From Sulfurospirillum arcachonense DSM 9755 (GTDB lineage Bacteria > Campylobacterota > Campylobacteria > Campylobacterales > Sulfurospirillaceae), in assembly GCF_000597725.1 (NCBI RefSeq), contig NZ_JFBL01000001.1, positions 1 through 64,000 on the forward strand: a stretch of 64,000 nucleotides of DNA. The letters are read 5' to 3'. The notes below the pieces were generated by a model. It worked only from the letters and a program-made list of their open reading frames with translations, ran no database searches and was not told the origin of the DNA. This document shows positions 36,180 through 45,767 of the stretch, piece after piece (position 1 is the stretch's first letter; every line of letters begins with the position of its first letter). Made by a program: the position numbers and the translations under genes.

Positions 36180-37387
36180 GATTCTTTAGTATTCCAAAGA
36201 TACTTGGCAAACAACAAAGCTATCACAATAGCAAACAAGCCTTCAAAAGCAATAGTTATAGGAGCACCAATATAGTGAGAAATCGAACCTACTGCTAATG
36301 ATCCTAAAGGTTGCATACCAAAAAGTGCCATAGCAAAATAGCTTATTACTCTTCCTCTCATCTGTGCGGATGTTGTAGTTTGTAATAAAGTGTTGATGAT
36401 GGCTATATGCATCATCATCCCAAAACCAGCTAATGCCGCAACTATATAAGCTAAGACAAGACTATGAGTGGTAGAAAAAAGAACTAGCCCTACTCCAAAA
36501 ACAATCGTTGCTCCTATCAAAATCTTTCTCAAATTTATAGAAGATTTAAAAGATGCCAAAGTGATAGCAGCACAAAAAGCACCTATACCTATGAAACTAT
36601 TGAGATACCCATATGTAGCAGCATCACCACCAAATGTTTCTTTAGCCATAATGGGAAGGAGTGTTACATAAGGAAAGACAAAAAAACTAGTCAAAGAGAG
36701 CATCAAAATAAGCATCCCAATCATAGGCGTTTGAAAAATATAACTCCAGCCCTCTTTTAGTCCATCTATAACTTTTGTCTTGTTAATTGGTGATAAATAC
36801 TTAGGAAATCGCATCATAAGAAGAGTTGTTATAACTGCAACAAAGCTTACTGAGTTGAGTATAAAACAGACTCCTGCTCCATATTTTGCTAAAAGTATTC
36901 CTGAAACTGCAGGGCCAAAAAGCCTCGCTAAATTAACCATGGAAGAGTTGAGAGCTATGGCATTTGGGAGGTGCGATTTGTCATCTATCATATGATGGAC
37001 TAAAGATTGTCTTGTCGGGATATCAAATGCATTTATGATGCCCAAAGTCACACTGAGTGCCAAAATCTCTACAACACTATAATCTGTGAAAACAACAACT
37101 AGAGTCATCAAAATCGCTTGAATCATAGACGCGATTTGCGTTAGTAAAAGAACTTTGTATTTGTTATACTGATCGGCTACTGCACCGCCTAAAAGTGAAA
37201 ATAAGAAAGATGGAAACTGTGTAGCAAAGACGGCAAGTCCAAGCATAAACGCCGAGTTTGTCTTCTCATAAATGATCCAATAAACTGCTGTACGTTGTAC
37301 CCATGTACCAGTCAGAGAGATAGACTGACCAAAAAAATATAATCTATAATTACGACTGCGAAAAGCATTGAAAGTGTTAATATTCAT
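36176..37387 (-). CDS. MFS transporter (MFS_3, EntS-like)
   Basis: 403 residues, twelve helices. FRSRNYRLYFFGQSISLTGTWVQ is the characteristic N-terminus of the MFS_3 group of exporters, and GGAVADQYNKYKV is loop 2-3. Family members such as EntS export siderophores, but most have unknown substrates. It is translationally coupled to the DUF2779 gene downstream, which has no obvious functional link. Confidence 0.88.
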   Translation of the reverse strand: MNINTFNAFRSRNYRLYFFGQSISLTGTWVQRTAVYWIIYEKTNSAFMLGLAVFATQFPSFLFSLLGGAVADQYNKYKVLLLTQIASMIQAILMTLVVVFTDYSVVEILALSVTLGIINAFDIPTRQSLVHHMIDDKSHLPNAIALNSSMVNLARLFGPAVSGILLAKYGAGVCFILNSVSFVAVITTLLMMRFPKYLSPINKTKVIDGLKEGWSYIFQTPMIGMLILMLSLTSFFVFPYVTLLPIMAKETFGGDAATYGYLNSFIGIGAFCAAITLASFKSSINLRKILIGATIVFGVGLVLFSTTHSLVLAYIVAALAGFGMMMHIAIINTLLQTTTSAQMRGRVISYFAMALFGMQPLGSLAVGSISHYIGAPITIAFEGLFAIVIALLFAKYLWNTKES

Positions 37388-37594
37388 ATTAGATAACTTC
37401 TTTATATTTTGACTTTTTATTTTGTTAACTGTTTTGTAAAATCAACTATTTGTAGTAGAAAATTCTATAGAGCTGTATGAGGATTTTACTACTTTCAAAC
37501 TTAGATATTCTTATTTTAAATAAAATAATCTCATACTTAAGTATTCTCTCTTTTAACATTAACTCTTTACATGTATATCTTTTTATATCACTAG

Positions 37595-38440
37595 CTAACT
37601 TTTTTCTGATAGTTCACTTCCGCATTTCATACAGTATTTTGCATTTGATTCATGTGATTTATAGCCACATGACTCACAAACTCTACTGTCATAATTTCGA
37701 CGTAAAGAAGTAGCGAGTTCAGCTGTATATATCCCTGTAGGAACAGCTATAATCCCATAACCAAGTAGTATCAACATAGAAGCAACTATCTGACCTAAAG
37801 GAGTTACAGGAGTAATATCTCCAAACCCAACAGTAGTGACACTTACAAGTGCCCAGTACATAGAGATAGGGATACTTGTAAAACCATGTTCTGGACCTTC
37901 TACTAAAAATATAATCGCCCCAAAAACTGTTATAATAGCCAACATAGCAAGTAAAAATACAAAAATCTTTCTCCAACTATTTAACAATGAATTGATCAAA
38001 ACACTACTCTCTTTTGTATAACGCCTTAAGTGTAAAATCTCAAAAATCCGTAAGATACGAAGTACTCTAAGTACCGCAAGATACTGAGCTCCTATAAAAA
38101 GAAGAGACAAATACATAGGTAAAAGAGCAAATAAATCTATAACCCCATAAAAGCTACGAGCAAAACGAAAAGGTTGTTTGACTACTGCCAAACGGATTAT
38201 ATACTCGATAGTAAAAAGAGTTGTAAAAACCCACTCTATTTGAAGGAGTAACCTACCGTGGCTTAGGTGAATCGTACCAATAGAATCAAAAAGAGCAACA
38301 AGAACACTTAATAATATAACAAGAATAAGCACTATGTCAAACCACTTACCTGCATGTGTATCGTTTCCAAAAACTATATCAAAAATCTTTATTTTCCATT
38401 TGCTATTTTCATTTGGACTTGGTGAATAAAACCTTGCCAT
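37595..38440 (-). CDS. voltage-gated-type potassium channel with C-terminal zinc ribbon
   Basis: 281 residues: S1-S4 (about 30-150) with an Arg-rich S4 (LRVLRILRIFEILHLRR), S5, pore with selectivity filter TTVGFGD, and S6. The C-terminus carries a zinc ribbon CESCGYKSHESNAKYCMKCG, an addition not found in classical Kv channels. AGGAG precedes the ATG. Should conduct K+ in the inner membrane; the ribbon may gate or assemble the channel (inference). Confidence 0.9.
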   Translation of the reverse strand: MARFYSPSPNENSKWKIKIFDIVFGNDTHAGKWFDIVLILVILLSVLVALFDSIGTIHLSHGRLLLQIEWVFTTLFTIEYIIRLAVVKQPFRFARSFYGVIDLFALLPMYLSLLFIGAQYLAVLRVLRILRIFEILHLRRYTKESSVLINSLLNSWRKIFVFLLAMLAIITVFGAIIFLVEGPEHGFTSIPISMYWALVSVTTVGFGDITPVTPLGQIVASMLILLGYGIIAVPTGIYTAELATSLRRNYDSRVCESCGYKSHESNAKYCMKCGSELSEKS

Positions 38441-38563
38441 AAACTCTCCTAAAGATAACTTTTATAGTGATTATATTCTAATTTAAAATTAAAAAGAAGA
38501 ATACACTTTTTTTTTATTTAAAAATATTATGTTAAAATATGATAATTTGAAAGGTAATACAAT

Positions 38564-40417
38564 ATGATAAAACCTGTAAAAGTCATCACCGATAATGTTT
38601 CAGAAGAACTACGCCATGTTGCTAGTGAAAACTCTATACTTGATTCTACACTTCGCATTGAGATTAATTCTATTACTACTTTGGTTCAAACTGCTGATAC
38701 AGATTTTGTTGAAGTAGCCAAAGACGCCCTTAATACCTACAAAGAAGAAAAAAGCTTAAGAGATAATACTCTTGAGTTTAAACAACAATACGACATAAAA
38801 ATAAAATCTAAACGTACAGATTATACTTTTAAAGATGTGTATTCTGAAATAGAGTTCGAAGAAAATGATACACTTGCATATCTTGTTATAAAACAAGGTT
38901 CAAGACTAAAGTATGAAGATGGACTTTATGATGGTTTTTTAGAGTATATTACTGAGCAAAAACTAAGAGCAAATATAATGCTTTATCTGTTTGATATAGA
39001 TTATGAAAGTACTATTAAAGAGTTTGTAAACCTAGTACAAAAAATCACACTAATGACATTTAAAGAAGACAAAAAAATCCTAATCGCAAAAAGTGTTAAT
39101 GCCACTGATGGAGTAGTATCTAAACTTATTAAGAATATTGAAGAGAAGAGTGATGTTCAGACTAAAGATAGTACAGGAAAAGTTGATCACTCAAATAGAG
39201 GAGTCTTCATAAACTGTACGCAAGATGAACAACTTTTTGAATTTATCAAGCCTCAGCAAGGAGAACATGGTAGAACTTGTAAAGGTGATATTATCGAAGC
39301 ACAAACGATAAATCTAGACGATGCACCGACATTTACAGTTGACGATAGCATTGAGGTGCAAGATAGTCTTGAAAACATAAAATACCTCTCGACTAAAAAC
39401 GGTTTTCTTATAAAAAATGCAAATCAATACTCTGTAATCAATAACTTAGAAATAGATGAGATATCCTTTAAAACCACTGGAACAATCAACGCCGATTTAG
39501 ATGCAGACATAACTATCAATGTAACAAAAAATGACCCTTTAGAAGATGCCGTTGCAGAAGGTATGCACATAACAGTCAAACACCTCGTAGTAAGAGGAAA
39601 TGTTGGACCTAACACTAAAATAAAAACAGATGATATATCTATAGGTGGTCAAACTCACAATAGATCTTCTATAAAATGTATCGATGCGGACATAAAACAA
39701 CATAGAGGTAAAATAATAGGTCGCGAAATCAAAATAAACACTCTTGAAGGTGGTGAAGTTGTTGCAGATAAAGCGATCATCGAGCATGCTGTGCGAGGGA
39801 AGATTAAAGCAAAAACTATCCAGATAGGCACGCTTGGCTCAAACGTTACTATGGAATCCCCAGAATATATCCAAGTAGATATGATAACAGGTGGAGAAAA
39901 TACGTTTGTTATTGATACTTCAATAGTAAGTGCTTTTGATGAAGAGAAAAAAGCTAAAATAGATTATGGGCAAAAGCTAAAAGATGAGTTGAAGCTTCTA
40001 CTAGCATCACTTAAAGAATCTGCTGAAAAAGTCCAAAAGAATTTAGCTCCTTGTAAAAAAATACAAGCTATGATTCTTAAAAATAAAAACGAAGGTGTAA
40101 ATATACCTGATGTTCTTATTAAAAATTTAAAATCATGCAAAGCCATGATGGCTCGTTATAAAAAGTTTAAAGAAGACGTTGCAGATAAAAAAAATCAACT
40201 TGAAAAAGCAAAAAGTGGACAACTTGAATCCAATTTAGCTATCTTTGATGCCAAAATAGTAGTGAAAAAGCCTATAAAAGGGTTTAATAGCATCGTATAT
40301 AGATTGAGTAATCCTGATAGAGAAATAGTTCTAAAAACAGATAAAAGTATGAGTAAACCTACATTTAAAATCAGAGAAGATTATAATGGTGTCTTGAAAA
40401 TAGTAAATGTAAACTAA
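38564..40417 (+). CDS. DUF342 (FapA-family) protein
   Basis: 617 residues. The central part (about 205-470) is the DUF342/FapA domain: VDHSNRGVFINC, PQQGEHGRTCKG and a run of beta-helix-like turns (VVRGNVGPNTKIKTDDISIGG, EGGEVVADKAIIEHAVRGK). A charged coiled coil follows at about 480-560. Such proteins, called flagellar assembly protein A in some Vibrio, are involved in polar organisation or flagella; the role in Campylobacterota is not settled. Divergent from the channel gene; AAAGG before the ATG. Confidence 0.85.
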   Translation: MIKPVKVITDNVSEELRHVASENSILDSTLRIEINSITTLVQTADTDFVEVAKDALNTYKEEKSLRDNTLEFKQQYDIKIKSKRTDYTFKDVYSEIEFEENDTLAYLVIKQGSRLKYEDGLYDGFLEYITEQKLRANIMLYLFDIDYESTIKEFVNLVQKITLMTFKEDKKILIAKSVNATDGVVSKLIKNIEEKSDVQTKDSTGKVDHSNRGVFINCTQDEQLFEFIKPQQGEHGRTCKGDIIEAQTINLDDAPTFTVDDSIEVQDSLENIKYLSTKNGFLIKNANQYSVINNLEIDEISFKTTGTINADLDADITINVTKNDPLEDAVAEGMHITVKHLVVRGNVGPNTKIKTDDISIGGQTHNRSSIKCIDADIKQHRGKIIGREIKINTLEGGEVVADKAIIEHAVRGKIKAKTIQIGTLGSNVTMESPEYIQVDMITGGENTFVIDTSIVSAFDEEKKAKIDYGQKLKDELKLLLASLKESAEKVQKNLAPCKKIQAMILKNKNEGVNIPDVLIKNLKSCKAMMARYKKFKEDVADKKNQLEKAKSGQLESNLAIFDAKIVVKKPIKGFNSIVYRLSNPDREIVLKTDKSMSKPTFKIREDYNGVLKIVNVN

Positions 40418-40527
40418 AACTTTTTACTTTTTTTTACAAAAACTTTACATAAATAAAAACAAGTACCATCACACATAATGAATAAAGAGAAACCGATAAA
40501 ATCATAGTTGTTCCTTTGTACAAAACT

Positions 40528-40541
40528 CTTTACATGTAAAG
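40528..40541. repeat. dispersed palindrome CTTTACATGTAAAG
   Basis: Perfect 14-bp palindrome between two convergent genes, ten bases from the lipase-like stop. The surrounding 134-base gap holds no other clear feature. Confidence 0.92.
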
Positions 40542-40551
40542 AAATTTTATA

Positions 40552-41922
40552 TTATAATTTCTCTTCATTAGGTTTTCTATCTATAAAATCTTTTTTTGCA
40601 TCTTTCACAGTATCCAATACAAAAGTATTTTCAGCAATTCTTCGTTGCAAGATGACATCAACCATGACAGTTTGATTTGGTAGCAACAAATGCTCTAGTT
40701 TTATATCTTCAGATCTAAACTCTGCTGGGAGATAATGGCTAAAACCTTCATCAGGTCTAGCTACAATTCTAATGCCTAGTTTCCCATCTTTTACTTCTTT
40801 TAATTTACTGTAGTTAAAATAGTAAATTAAATTTCCACTTAAATTGTTTTTTTGCCTATCTACAAAAAATCCTTTTGGTAGCTTATTTGGGTCATAGTCA
40901 TCCCCTGCCAATAAAAGCATATCGTAGTCATGGATTTCATTACCCAAGTTATCTTGTACATTAAAAACAAACATTATATATTTATCACTTTTTGCTTGAG
41001 CGTTTTTTGTTCTTCCTATCATCTCATTTGATAGTTTATTATACTCTTCAAAAGTCTTTACATGTAATGATTTTAAGATAGAATTGACTACAGGTTTAAC
41101 AACACGTTTTTTCTTGACACTGTTCATTATCCCATATTTATCACCTGAGTGACTTGCACCTTTTATGACTTCAAAGGCACAATTAGTAGATTTTCTAATC
41201 TCACCTTCTACTTTTAAAGGATAAGCGTTTATAATTGTCCCAGCGATTTTTGCATCAATCATTTCGCTATTACAATCTTGTTTTAATACAACTTTTTGAT
41301 AGTTCATGTTAGCACCAGACAATCGAACAACGCCATCACTACCTTTTTCAACTAAATAATGGTTAATAAAATCATAAAAATGCTCATCTATCTTTTCACC
41401 ACTTAAAACAAAAGGATAAAAAGTATCTTCGTAAGAATAATCTAGAAAAGAACTGTTCAAGTTCCATTGACCTTGACTTCCAAGTTGAAGCCAATTTAAA
41501 ACACCAACACCCGGTTCAATATCGTTCCACCAAGCTTTTATACGTCCTACTTTTTCTTTACCCAAAACAGCCAAAGCAGAACCATGGTTTGCAGGAGCAA
41601 GCATAACAAGATGTGTTAAAGGAATCTTGGTTAAATCGTTTTTATAAAACAAATCAATCCACAACCTCATAACAGGTCCACCAGTAGAATGAGTAATACA
41701 AGCAAAACTCTCATCTCCAAGCTTTTCAACTCTCGCTTTTTCAAAAGCACGAGCAATATCTTCTAAATTGACTTCATCATGAAAGCTAATGTACTCTCCA
41801 AGATAAATATTTTCTATCTCTACATGTAAAGATGCATCTGCCTCACGCTCTAACACCTGCGGTAACTCTCCATAAGTCTCAGTTGAAGTAACACTCCAAC
41901 CATGTACAAATACTAGTTTCAT
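40552..41922 (-). CDS. lipase-like alpha/beta-hydrolase
   Basis: 456 residues, no signal peptide. It opens KLVFVHGWSVTSTETYGELP, with the oxyanion HG, and the nucleophile elbow is HSTGGPV, so catalytic Ser is near residue 97. A large C-terminal region (about 300-456) of beta character is not part of the hydrolase fold; it has FVDRQ, LIYYFNYSKL and IRIVARPDEGFSHYLPAEF. The layout recalls cytoplasmic phospholipase or effector-like lipases, but no secretion genes are nearby. Contains copies of the palindrome read as SLHVEIE and SLHVKTF. Confidence 0.75.
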   Translation of the reverse strand: MKLVFVHGWSVTSTETYGELPQVLEREADASLHVEIENIYLGEYISFHDEVNLEDIARAFEKARVEKLGDESFACITHSTGGPVMRLWIDLFYKNDLTKIPLTHLVMLAPANHGSALAVLGKEKVGRIKAWWNDIEPGVGVLNWLQLGSQGQWNLNSSFLDYSYEDTFYPFVLSGEKIDEHFYDFINHYLVEKGSDGVVRLSGANMNYQKVVLKQDCNSEMIDAKIAGTIINAYPLKVEGEIRKSTNCAFEVIKGASHSGDKYGIMNSVKKKRVVKPVVNSILKSLHVKTFEEYNKLSNEMIGRTKNAQAKSDKYIMFVFNVQDNLGNEIHDYDMLLLAGDDYDPNKLPKGFFVDRQKNNLSGNLIYYFNYSKLKEVKDGKLGIRIVARPDEGFSHYLPAEFRSEDIKLEHLLLPNQTVMVDVILQRRIAENTFVLDTVKDAKKDFIDRKPNEEKL

Positions 41923-42024
41923 CTAATCTATCCTTTATACATAATTATCTTTAAAACCAACAAGACTAAAATTAAATTAGCCTGTCACCTTTAATTCTAA
42001 AACTATCCAATATATTTAACATAT

Positions 42025-42660
42025 TTATTCCTTTTTATCTTTACATGTAGATAAAGCAACATCCTTAGATTCAAATTTTTCTAATGCTTTGTTGAGTTTA
42101 TATGCATGATAATACTCTGCTAAAGAATATCCAAAAAATACAAACAATAAACCTAGGCCACCAGTATAAAAAAAGAAATTTATAAAAGATTCTAAGTCGT
42201 GTTTAATAACCAACATGATTAAGTTTAAAATATACATGATGATAACACAAGCTATTCCTATTAGAGAACTATACAAATTGATTTTTTCAAACCATCCTAT
42301 TTTTACTTTTATCTCATCTGTTTCATGATCAAGATAGTTCATTGACATCCTCAGTCTTTTCCATGTAAAAGTATTTTTATCTTTGTTATGCAACTCTGTT
42401 AACTGTTTTCGCAAAGTTGTCTCTACTCTTATCCCGATAGCACTTTTAAATGCCGCATTATTTATCTCTTCTTTTATCATTTCTTTTGTATTTTCATGCA
42501 GATGTTTGTTTTCATATAGAGAACTTAAATAGTTCACTTTTCGCAATTTTACTTGGTCAAAAAGATTTAAAATCTTTTTTGCATATATAGCTACTACAAT
42601 AACAAATAAAATAGGTATCAAAATATTTGCTTTATCCGCGTACATTAATATTGGCTGCAT
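42025..42660 (-). CDS. hypothetical membrane protein
   Basis: 211 residues: one helix at 11-29, a charged cytoplasmic stretch (about 35-125), then two helices near 130-155 and 162-185, and a Lys-rich tail. AAGGA precedes the ATG. Sequence such as MNYLDHETDEIKVKIGWFEKI is not known to me. Same strand as the lipase-like gene, 102 bases upstream of it, and may be co-expressed. Confidence 0.75.
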   Translation of the reverse strand: MQPILMYADKANILIPILFVIVVAIYAKKILNLFDQVKLRKVNYLSSLYENKHLHENTKEMIKEEINNAAFKSAIGIRVETTLRKQLTELHNKDKNTFTWKRLRMSMNYLDHETDEIKVKIGWFEKINLYSSLIGIACVIIMYILNLIMLVIKHDLESFINFFFYTGGLGLLFVFFGYSLAEYYHAYKLNKALEKFESKDVALSTCKDKKE

Positions 42661-42693
42661 TGTATTCCTTTTTATTATTGTTTTATCCAGTTC

Positions 42694-42707
42694 TTTACAT
42701 GTAAAGA
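42694..42707. repeat. dispersed palindrome CTTTACATGTAAAG
   Basis: Perfect 14-bp copy 34 bases upstream of the membrane-protein start. Confidence 0.92.
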
Positions 42708-42785
42708 ATTTTTATATTATATTTTACCCTGAACTCTTAAATCCAACATTTGAAATGCAAGAAATTTATCAAATCTTTTCGAAAA

Positions 42786-42907
42786 TGATGTTGAACTGTT
42801 TGAGTTGAAAAACTATACTACATGTATAGGTTTTTAACGAGTTTTCAACATCAGAAAATATTTTATCAATTTCTGATAAGCACTTCATCCGTTGGGAGCT
42901 TTTTTTC
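42786..42907 (+). ncRNA. candidate small structured RNA with terminator
   Basis: In a 360-base gene-free gap, TGATGTTGAA (42786-42795) pairs with TTCAACATCA (42844-42853), enclosing GTT-AAAAACTATAC (42804-42818) and GTATAG-TTTTT-AAC (42824-42838). TTATCA/TGATAA follows (42863-42879), then AAGC..GCTT with a seven-T run (42878-42907), like an intrinsic terminator on the plus strand. TCAGAAA/TTTCTGA offers a competing helix. No promoter is clear. It could instead be a large cruciform or the 3' end of the helicase mRNA read on the other strand. Confidence 0.4.
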
Positions 42908-42982
42908 TTTCTTTTTTTACGGTTATAAAAAGGAAATTACTCCCTACAATACTGTACTTACTCTAAAAAGTTTTGAGTTTAG

Positions 42983-43018
42983 TTCCGACCTATTTTAATT
43001 GGTAAACTGTCCCCGGAA
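42983..43018. repeat. possible REP/RAYT-type repeat remnant
   Basis: TTCCG...CGGAA ends with CTGTCCCCGGAATT, two bases from the helicase stop. From memory, similar CCCCGGAATT ends occur beside REP-associated transposase elements in many genomes. No transposase is present. It may mark the edge of the inserted OLD-helicase pair. Confidence 0.35.
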
Positions 43019-43020
43019 TT

Positions 43021-44130
43021 TTATAATTTCCAATTTTCAATTTCATCAATACTTAGTTTATCTAAATAAGTATAAACAATACCAACGCTATGTCTTGCCC
43101 TTGTAATAGCTACATAAAATTTTGCACGACTTGTACCATCAAGGCTTTTATTTTTCAAAATAAAATCTAATATCTTTTGAGTTGGATAGATCAAAACCCT
43201 ATCAAACCCTAAACCTTTTGATTCACCAAAGTTCATTACAGAGTAATTTGCATTAACCTTCTTTCCCCTGTTCCACACCAATTGCAAAGGCTGATACTGT
43301 GCTAAATATGTATCAATATCTTTTTCTCTAATAAAAAATATTCCTTTATGCTCTACTTCATCATTCTGTTTTGATGTAGGAACTGCATAATCAGGAAATA
43401 ATTTAGAAGAAAACTTACAAATTAACTCATTATTTCTATAACTACAATTCAAACTTTCTTCATCAATTTCAACTGTAATTCTTTTACATTCATTTTGAAT
43501 AAACTCTTTTATTTTTCCATCTTTATATTTTGGATATTTTTTTGCATGATGTGTTAAATAAGTAACTTGTCTAGAATCACCAACTAATACAATATTTGAA
43601 TTAGTTTGAAATAATAGCTTTATTAATTCCAAGTCATACCCTGCTAAATCCTGAACTTCATCTATAAAAACATACTCATAAATTCGACTTATTCTATCAA
43701 AGACTACACCTTTACTTTTTTCATTGCATTTGAAAACAAATTTTGACAACTTATCAGAGTAAATTTTATATTCTTTGGAAAAATAATGTTTATCAACTTC
43801 TTCCTCTTTATAGTAAACAGGAAATTTTCCTCTAAATTTTAAACCGGATTGCTCATTTACTAAAAGCATCCCATTGATTTTTTTATCAGTTAAATAATCT
43901 TGATACGGTTTCACCCCATGTTGGAGTAACATTGAAAACCAAGTTTGAATGGTCACATTTTTTGGAATTGCACCGTTTATTTCTATAAATTTCTTTTTTA
44001 TCTCGCTTTCATTTGCTTCTGTATATGTTGTGATTAATACTTCTTTATCTTGCTTCAAAGCTTCTTTTATTAGATATGTGGTTTTACCAGCTCCAGCAGC
44101 AGCGATAATAAGTTTATTTATCTTACTCAT
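43021..44130 (-). CDS. compact UvrD-like helicase, GajB-like
   Basis: 369 residues. Motif I AAAGAGKTTYL, Ia ITTYTEANESEIKKKF, II FIDEVQDL, III VGDSRQVTY, IV/V MNFGESKGLGFDRVLIYP and VI YVAITRARHS are all in order, so it is a complete but minimal superfamily-1A helicase core, shorter than typical GajB (about 490). It starts three bases after the OLD nuclease stop. Class 2 OLD nucleases are defined by such a helicase partner; together they resemble the Gabija anti-phage system, in which GajB senses DNA ends or nucleotide state. Coupling and order support one operon. Confidence 0.85.
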   Translation of the reverse strand: MSKINKLIIAAAGAGKTTYLIKEALKQDKEVLITTYTEANESEIKKKFIEINGAIPKNVTIQTWFSMLLQHGVKPYQDYLTDKKINGMLLVNEQSGLKFRGKFPVYYKEEEVDKHYFSKEYKIYSDKLSKFVFKCNEKSKGVVFDRISRIYEYVFIDEVQDLAGYDLELIKLLFQTNSNIVLVGDSRQVTYLTHHAKKYPKYKDGKIKEFIQNECKRITVEIDEESLNCSYRNNELICKFSSKLFPDYAVPTSKQNDEVEHKGIFFIREKDIDTYLAQYQPLQLVWNRGKKVNANYSVMNFGESKGLGFDRVLIYPTQKILDFILKNKSLDGTSRAKFYVAITRARHSVGIVYTYLDKLSIDEIENWKL

Positions 44131-44133
44131 CTT

Positions 44134-45759
44134 TTATTTTATTGCGTCCATAATGTAAGTAGGAAAAACTATATCTTCTTGTGTATCAAATATTTTTAAA
44201 GCACATTCTGTTTTGTTGCTTTTCATATATTTTCTTAAATCATCTTCTGTAGCGTATGATGTACCAAAAATTTTGTTTAGTTTTGCCAAACTATTAAATT
44301 TTAAAATCTTAGGCTCTAATGTATTGTAATTATAGGGTTTATCTCCAATATTTAAATCACCACTGTCAATATCTCTATCAAAGCAAATTTTTATATTTTG
44401 TGATTTCGAGTATTTTTTATACTTTTTATCTAATGCTTCAACATTTCCATCACTGTCTGTAAGTACAACAACTTCTTTGTTTATCTTTTCTGCAATTTCT
44501 AAAAATCTCTTAAATGCAATACCAACAGAAATGACATCTATTTCATCCTCAATAGGCAGTTTTTCGCTATTTTGAAGCATATAGGCTTTTTGAATAACAA
44601 GCTCATCGGAATCACCCTCGACCAGTATCGCTTTTTTACATAAAATCAATCTCAAAGTATCATAACCAGCTATTTTTTCAAAAAATCTCTGTGTTTCTGG
44701 TGATAGTTTATTAAGCCGTGTTGTTTGTTTGTCATGTAAAAAAATCAGGTGCTCTAATCCTAACTTGTTCGCTACAAAGCTACTATGAGTTGATATTATG
44801 ATTTGTTTGTCTTCATTTCCCGTTTTGATTTTATTGATTAGGGCATTTAACTTAGTGTGACTTAAGTGATTTTCTGGTTCTTCGATTAAAAGTAAATTTG
44901 ATTCTTTACTTTTTTTATGACTTAAAGCTAAATCAGTTTTAATAATACATTGTTCACCTTTACCTATAAAGTGAAAAGGAATATCATCAAAATATGTCAT
45001 AAGACTATTTTCCCAAGCATTTTTTGAAACTAGTTCTACAGATAATGCCAACTCTTTTGCTGTCAATGTGGAGTGAGTTTTAACTTTAGAATTGATTGTT
45101 TGGATGCTTTCATCTTCCATAAACGCATCTCTCATTTTTCTATGAGCTTGAGAAATTTGAACCAAATCATTTTCATCTAAATTTTCTCTAATTATTCTTG
45201 ACAAGTAAACATCAGAGCCATTTTGAAAACGATTTGATGAAGAATCAATGAATGCAGACTTAATAGGAATACTTCTTGAAGTGATACTATAATCTCGTCC
45301 AAACGAAGACCAAACTATCTCATAATATTCTATTGGTAAAGTTTTTATATTGTCTTTATCTTTTAAAAGTTCATTGTATGCATTTTGGTATTTTTCATCA
45401 AAAGCTATTTTAAATGAAACACCGCTTTCTTTATCTTTTTTTTCATAATTTAACTTACCTTCAAATTGTGGATAGCTTCCATCTTCAAAAAATATTTCAA
45501 TAAGTATGTATGGTAAAGTTTCTGGATTTTCTAGATACTCTTGAATACATTCATAATTAAATAGATACTCTGTCAAATCATTTTTTAGATACTTTCCATT
45601 TAATAAACCCGTAAGAGCTAAATGGATAGCTTCTAAAATTGTTGATTTTCCTGCTTCATTATTTCCAACAAGAATATTTAAACCACCATTTACATTTAAC
45701 TCTAATTTTCTAAAACTCTTAAAGTTTTCAATATAGATTTTTTTTATTTTCATTTTCAT
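44134..45759 (-). CDS. OLD-family ATP-dependent nuclease with TOPRIM domain, GajA-like
   Basis: 541 residues. ABC-type ATPase: Walker A GNNEAGKST near residue 32, signature-like GKGEQ near 265, Walker B LLLIEEPENHLSH and H-loop ISTHSSF. The C-terminal TOPRIM domain has Glu in LVEGDSDELV and the Asp pair in VVLTDSDGNVEAL, so nuclease residues are intact. Length fits GajA (about 580) and class 2 OLD. It starts eight bases after the sbcC stop with AAGGAAAAGG overlapping the gap. Known Gabija systems nick phage DNA and respond to NTP depletion. Function inferred from the pair. Confidence 0.86.
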   Translation of the reverse strand: MKMKIKKIYIENFKSFRKLELNVNGGLNILVGNNEAGKSTILEAIHLALTGLLNGKYLKNDLTEYLFNYECIQEYLENPETLPYILIEIFFEDGSYPQFEGKLNYEKKDKESGVSFKIAFDEKYQNAYNELLKDKDNIKTLPIEYYEIVWSSFGRDYSITSRSIPIKSAFIDSSSNRFQNGSDVYLSRIIRENLDENDLVQISQAHRKMRDAFMEDESIQTINSKVKTHSTLTAKELALSVELVSKNAWENSLMTYFDDIPFHFIGKGEQCIIKTDLALSHKKSKESNLLLIEEPENHLSHTKLNALINKIKTGNEDKQIIISTHSSFVANKLGLEHLIFLHDKQTTRLNKLSPETQRFFEKIAGYDTLRLILCKKAILVEGDSDELVIQKAYMLQNSEKLPIEDEIDVISVGIAFKRFLEIAEKINKEVVVLTDSDGNVEALDKKYKKYSKSQNIKICFDRDIDSGDLNIGDKPYNYNTLEPKILKFNSLAKLNKIFGTSYATEDDLRKYMKSNKTECALKIFDTQEDIVFPTYIMDAIK

Positions 45760-45767
45760 CCTTTTCC

